In this document: one piece after another, positions 61,097-64,000 of the stretch
Numbering within the stretch: the first letter of the stretch is position 1
Layout of the letters: each line of letters starts with the position of its first letter
Source: CAWHYG01 sp963833505
GTDB lineage: Bacteria > Eisenbacteria > RBG-16-71-46 > CAIMUX01
DNA: 64,000 nt
Direction: 5' to 3'
Assembly: GCA_963833505.1 (NCBI GenBank)
Contig: CAWHYG010000006.1
Coordinates: forward strand, 620,001 to 684,000
Notes under the pieces: model-generated
Database searches by the model: none
Seen by the model: only the letters and a program-made list of their open reading frames with translations
What the model was told of the DNA's origin: nothing
Translations under genes and position numbers: made by a program

Positions 61097-62401
61097 CTAT
61101 CCGGCCGTGAAGCGCACGGCCTCGATGCGACCCCGACGCTCGAGGCGAATTCTTGTATCCGCTCCGAAGGCCGAGACCTCCGTCACCTGAAAGCTTCGCG
61201 CCTGCCCGATGGAGGACGCCTCGTACTCGGCGGAGGGCCAGATCGCCTCGCCCCCGAGGACGAGAGGCGCGATGAAGAGACTGACCTCGTCCACCAGGTC
61301 CTGACGGAAGAGCGAACCGGTCAGGACCGGCCCCGCCTCGACGAGGATTCTCAGGAATCCTTCGGCCGCCGCCTTTCGGGCCAACGCTTTTAGGGACACC
61401 CCCCGTTTCTCGGAATCCTGAGGAAGCTCCCAGATCTCCCAGCCGATCTGTTGGAAACGATCGAGCTTCCGCCGATCCCCGCCCTTCGCGGTCGCCAGGA
61501 TCAGCCGCGGATTGCGGCGATACACGATCCTGCCCGCGGCCGGATCCCAGCGGAAGTTTCCGGTTCGACGTTGGCCCGGCTGAAGGCGCTCCGGACGACC
61601 CCCGCCATCAGCCCAGGCCTTCCACAGGCGGCAGCGAGGAGGCGTCCGAAGGGTCGAATCTACCACAATCCTCGATGGCTGCGGCCCGCGGAGGTGCCGC
61701 ACGGTCAGTTCGGGATCGTCCGTCAAAACCGTGCCTGCCCCGGTCAGGACGGCATCCGACATGGAACGCTCCCGGTGGACCTCCGTTCTCGCCTCCAGTC
61801 CGGTGATCCACCGATCCGCACCGCGGGCCGGGCTCTGCCCCGGCCGCACGGCGAGACGTCCGTCCGCGCTCATGGCCAGCTTGAGATGCAACAGCGAGCG
61901 GTTGAGGCGATGCCGCAGATGAAACGCCAGAGCGAGCCGGAGGGCGACCTCCTCACCGACCCCGATGTCGACCGGAATGCCCGCCTCCCGCATTCGACGC
62001 ACACTGTGGCCGGCGGTCCGCGGATCGGGGTCCATCGCCGCCACCACGACCCGGCTCGGATGCGCCCGGATCACGCGATCGACGCAGGGAGGCGTCTTGC
62101 CGGCCGCGGCGCAAGGCTCGAGGGTGACGTAGAGGATCGCGCCGGCGGGCAGCGGCCCCGTCAATTCGAGGAGTCGCGCCTCGGCGTGGGGACCGCCGAA
62201 ACACAGGTGGCCGGAGGCGCGGATCCGTCCATCCGGAGTCAGGATCGCCGCGCCCACGAGAGGATTCGGGGAGACGCGACCGTCCCCGCGGCGGGCCGCC
62301 CGGAGCGCGGCTCGCATGCCCGCCGGGATCTCTGCCCCACCAGCATCCCTGGATCGGAGCTCCGCGTCGCCCGACCCCTTCACCGTGCGACTCCGTGCCA
62401 T
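61097..62401 (-). CDS. ribD: Riboflavin biosynthesis deaminase/reductase RibD
   Basis: 434 residues. Deaminase domain (about 25-170): GRVSPNPLVGAAIL, PHAEARLL and the zinc motif LEPCAAAGKTPPCVDRV. Reductase domain (about 172-420): LHLKLAMSADGRLA, SDAVLTGAGTVLTDDP and VEAGPVLTGSLF. It performs the second and third steps after GTP opening. It is the first gene of the rib run; only 72 bp separate it from ychF, with no FMN riboswitch. A poorly conserved insert lies at about 255-300. Confidence 0.95.
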   Translation of the reverse strand: MARSRTVKGSGDAELRSRDAGGAEIPAGMRAALRAARRGDGRVSPNPLVGAAILTPDGRIRASGHLCFGGPHAEARLLELTGPLPAGAILYVTLEPCAAAGKTPPCVDRVIRAHPSRVVVAAMDPDPRTAGHSVRRMREAGIPVDIGVGEEVALRLALAFHLRHRLNRSLLHLKLAMSADGRLAVRPGQSPARGADRWITGLEARTEVHRERSMSDAVLTGAGTVLTDDPELTVRHLRGPQPSRIVVDSTLRTPPRCRLWKAWADGGGRPERLQPGQRRTGNFRWDPAAGRIVYRRNPRLILATAKGGDRRKLDRFQQIGWEIWELPQDSEKRGVSLKALARKAAAEGFLRILVEAGPVLTGSLFRQDLVDEVSLFIAPLVLGGEAIWPSAEYEASSIGQARSFQVTEVSAFGADTRIRLERRGRIEAVRFTAG

Positions 62402-62473
62402 CGATTCCCTCCAAGGGAAGCGTGGTCCCGAGCCTGGCCCGCACGATTCCTGACCGCGCTGGAAAGCTGTGGG

Positions 62474-63526
62474 CTAGGCGCGACTCTTCGCCAGGCCCGA
62501 GCGGATGTTCAGGATGTCTCCGTCCCGGACCACGTACTCCTTTCCCTCGAGACGGAAGGCGCCCTTTTCCCGCGCCGCCGCGATGGATCCGAACTGCTGC
62601 CAATCCGTGAAGCTCACGACCTCGGCGCGAACGAATCCCTTCTCGAGGTCGGAATGGATGGCGCCGGCCGCTTCGGGCGCCCGCGCGCCCTTGCGGACGC
62701 TCCAGGCCCGGACTTCATCCTCTCCCACCGTGAAGAAACAGTGGAGGCCCGCCAGATCATAGGACGCGCGGATGATCTGGGCCACGGCCGGTTCGGCCAG
62801 CCCGAAGGCTTCGAGGAATCCACTCTGCTCGTCCGGAGGCATCTCGAGGATCTGGCTCTCGACCGGGGCGCAGAAGAGAACGCGGGACGGATACCGCGAT
62901 CGGGCTTCCTGGAGGCGCTCTTCGGAAACGTTGAGGGCCGGAAGCATGGGCCGCGCGCTCAGGAAGGAATAGCCGCGGGTGGCGCGCTCCTCCTCGGTCG
63001 TGAGTCCGGTGGCGAGCACCGGCCGGCCCTCCTCGAGGCTCCGGTGCAGCGATTGCAGCAGCTCGGGCTCGCCCGGAAATGCGGGGGGATTCCCGATCCG
63101 GAGGGACTTCGTGAGCTTCTCGAGACGCGCCTCCACGATCGAGAGGTCGGTGATCGTGAACTCGTCCAGGGCCGCCTGCCACTGGGCCTGGATGGACGCG
63201 TCCCAGTCGTCCGGATCCTCCGCGTAAAGGTCGCAGACCAGAAGGACGAGGTCCGCCTGCGCCAGCATGGCGCGCCGCTCCGGAGACAGTGCCGGGTAGG
63301 TCGGCCCCGATTTCTGCTCGAGATCCTCGAAGGCCAGCCGTGCCGGCGTCGTCTTCTTCGGGCGGAAGACCTCGGACAGCTTGAAAAGCCTCCAGTCGGG
63401 AACCTCGACGTGGCTGACGCGCAGCCCCCCGCGGGCTGCCTGATCCCGCTCAGCCGTCCCTCCGGCCAGAAGCTCCATGAGCGAAGATTTGCCGGCACCG
63501 GGCCGGCCGGCCAATGCGATCTGCAT
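62474..63526 (-). CDS. ychF: YchF/OLA1-family GTPase (ATPase)
   Basis: 350 residues. P-loop GRPGAGKSS (7-15) replaces the usual NVGKS pattern. The C-terminal TGS domain is clear: GLHCFFTVGEDEVRAWSVRKG, AAGAIHSDLEKGFVRAEVVS, and LEGKEYVVRDGDILNIR. YchF proteins bind ribosomes and prefer ATP. The N-terminal half is more divergent than typical YchF. It has its own promoter 130 bp upstream and may lead into the rib genes. Confidence 0.88.
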   Translation of the reverse strand: MQIALAGRPGAGKSSLMELLAGGTAERDQAARGGLRVSHVEVPDWRLFKLSEVFRPKKTTPARLAFEDLEQKSGPTYPALSPERRAMLAQADLVLLVCDLYAEDPDDWDASIQAQWQAALDEFTITDLSIVEARLEKLTKSLRIGNPPAFPGEPELLQSLHRSLEEGRPVLATGLTTEEERATRGYSFLSARPMLPALNVSEERLQEARSRYPSRVLFCAPVESQILEMPPDEQSGFLEAFGLAEPAVAQIIRASYDLAGLHCFFTVGEDEVRAWSVRKGARAPEAAGAIHSDLEKGFVRAEVVSFTDWQQFGSIAAAREKGAFRLEGKEYVVRDGDILNIRSGLAKSRA

Positions 63527-63631
63527 GTGTGCTCCGAGTGAATCCAGAAGTGCGGCGGCGGGCGGCGGAACCGTCCGGCGCGCCTCCGACCGGCACGCCG
63601 GGCGGTTGCAGGAAATCCGATACCGTTGTCC

Positions 63632-63660
63632 ACTTTAGCCGGTGGAGGGACCGATCTCAA
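63632..63660 (-). promoter_or_regulatory. Sigma-70-type promoter for ychF and probably the rib genes
   Basis: TTGAGA (63660-63655) and TAAAGT (63637-63632) are separated by 17 bp on the minus strand. Transcription would start near 63625, about 100 nt before ychF. The next genes follow closely without an evident terminator. Confidence 0.55.
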
Positions 63661-63782
63661 GATCTCAAGGACTGGCCAGGACTGGCCCGGAGACCCAAGT
63701 CGCCCCTCTGCGGCCACCTGTTGGCGAGCGCCCGGTGGAACCAGCAGAGATGAGAAGTTTGTGGGAGGGACAAGAGGCCGGT

Positions 63783-64000
63783 CTAGCGGATCAAGGAGCT
63801 CTCCCAGACGCGACAGAGCAGTTCTTTGAGCTGGGCGAAATCCCTAGGTCCGAGCTGAGCGCTCCATTCACGCTCGATGTCATGGAGGATGTCGTGAACC
63901 TTCGAGTAGGCGGCGTGACCGCGTTTGGTAAAGCCGACAATGCGCGCGCGGCCCCGGTCCGGTGCGTCGGACCGGGTGATATAGCCGAGCCTCTCGAGGC
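63783..64000 (-). CDS. MarR-family transcriptional regulator, 5' end beyond the window
   Basis: The visible 72 codons read LERLGYITRSDAPDRGRARI then VGFTKRGHAAYSKVHDILHD and end WESSLIR with TAG at 63783. This is the wing of a MarR winged helix (R-x-D-x-x-DRGRxR) followed by the C-terminal dimerisation helices. MarR proteins repress efflux or catabolic genes in response to small ligands. It lies 256 bp upstream of ychF; its targets are not visible. Confidence 0.8.
   Translation of the reverse strand, partial: LERLGYITRSDAPDRGRARIVGFTKRGHAAYSKVHDILHDIEREWSAQLGPRDFAQLKELLCRVWESSLIR

Noticed and set aside
62402..62473. FMN riboswitch before ribD
   Set aside because: The gap is only 72 bp and none of the conserved RFN segments is visible.
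1..64000. tRNA or rRNA genes
   Set aside because: No cloverleaf with a T-loop consensus or conserved rRNA segment was noticed on reading both strands; a covariance-model scan was not possible.

Overview
This is a high-GC (about two thirds G+C by eye) chromosomal segment from a flagellated diderm bacterium. FlgA (P-ring assembly), a TonB-dependent receptor and a MurE with the DNPR meso-diaminopimelate motif all point to a Gram-negative envelope. A C-terminal FlgD-like Ig domain on a secreted beta-propeller protein, an MglA-type GTPase and a DUF2723 glycosyltransferase resemble genomes of the FCB-related / Eisenbacteria-like lineages. That placement is an inference from gene content, not a phylogeny.

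Layout. 1-2334: flagellar rod genes flgF-flgG-flgA (minus strand; flgA runs off the edge) behind a candidate sigma-54 promoter. 2638-5213: a divergently read membrane PDZ-GAF-PP2C phosphatase with its own sigma-70-type promoter, followed by a 555-bp gap holding a possible 19-residue membrane peptide. 5769-7903: TPR protein plus an orphan trpA. 8006-12584: an MglA-like GTPase with a long repetitive tail, a small unknown protein, a SUOX-family molybdenum enzyme and a VOC protein. 12581-16336: an accessory patch with a 186-bp inverted-repeat element, a TonB receptor, an IS66 fragment and an XRE antitoxin beside a truncated toxin. 16337-18921: recG and rpmB.

18932-39558 is a division and cell wall (dcw) cluster, all on the minus strand: mraZ, a STAS gene, rsmH, ftsL, ftsI, murE, murF, mraY, murD, ftsW, murG, murC, ftsQ, ftsA, ftsZ and a TPR gene. 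Stop/start overlaps of 4 nt are common in it. It is headed by a near-consensus promoter overlapped by three 10-bp-phased TGG boxes typical of MraZ operators. murB and ddl are absent from the cluster.

39675-41810 is a second accessory patch: a 42-bp tandem repeat array, a formylglycine-generating-enzyme-like pseudogene, and an IS1380-type transposase fragment abutting the pseudogene's 5' end. 41871-57482 is a surface polysaccharide/glycosylation locus with five glycosyltransferases, two NDP-sugar SDR enzymes, a DUF2723 protein, a methyltransferase and a beta-propeller protein. 57479-62401 is nusB with riboflavin genes (ribD-ribE-ribBA-ribH-nusB), then ychF with its own promoter and a MarR-family gene cut by the window end.

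Two themes run through the window. First, at least four genes are split by single frameshifts (a TPR gene, mraY, the formylglycine-enzyme-like gene and the beta-propeller gene). Because mraY is essential, some of these may be assembly indels. Second, many housekeeping enzymes carry long low-complexity extensions (MurG, MurD, RibBA, RibE, FtsZ, the MglA-like GTPase). Apart from these, the most unusual items are the MITE-like element that supplies a neighbour's stop codon, the 42-bp array, the glycosyltransferase/phosphoglycosyltransferase-like fusion and the phosphatase/STAS pair.
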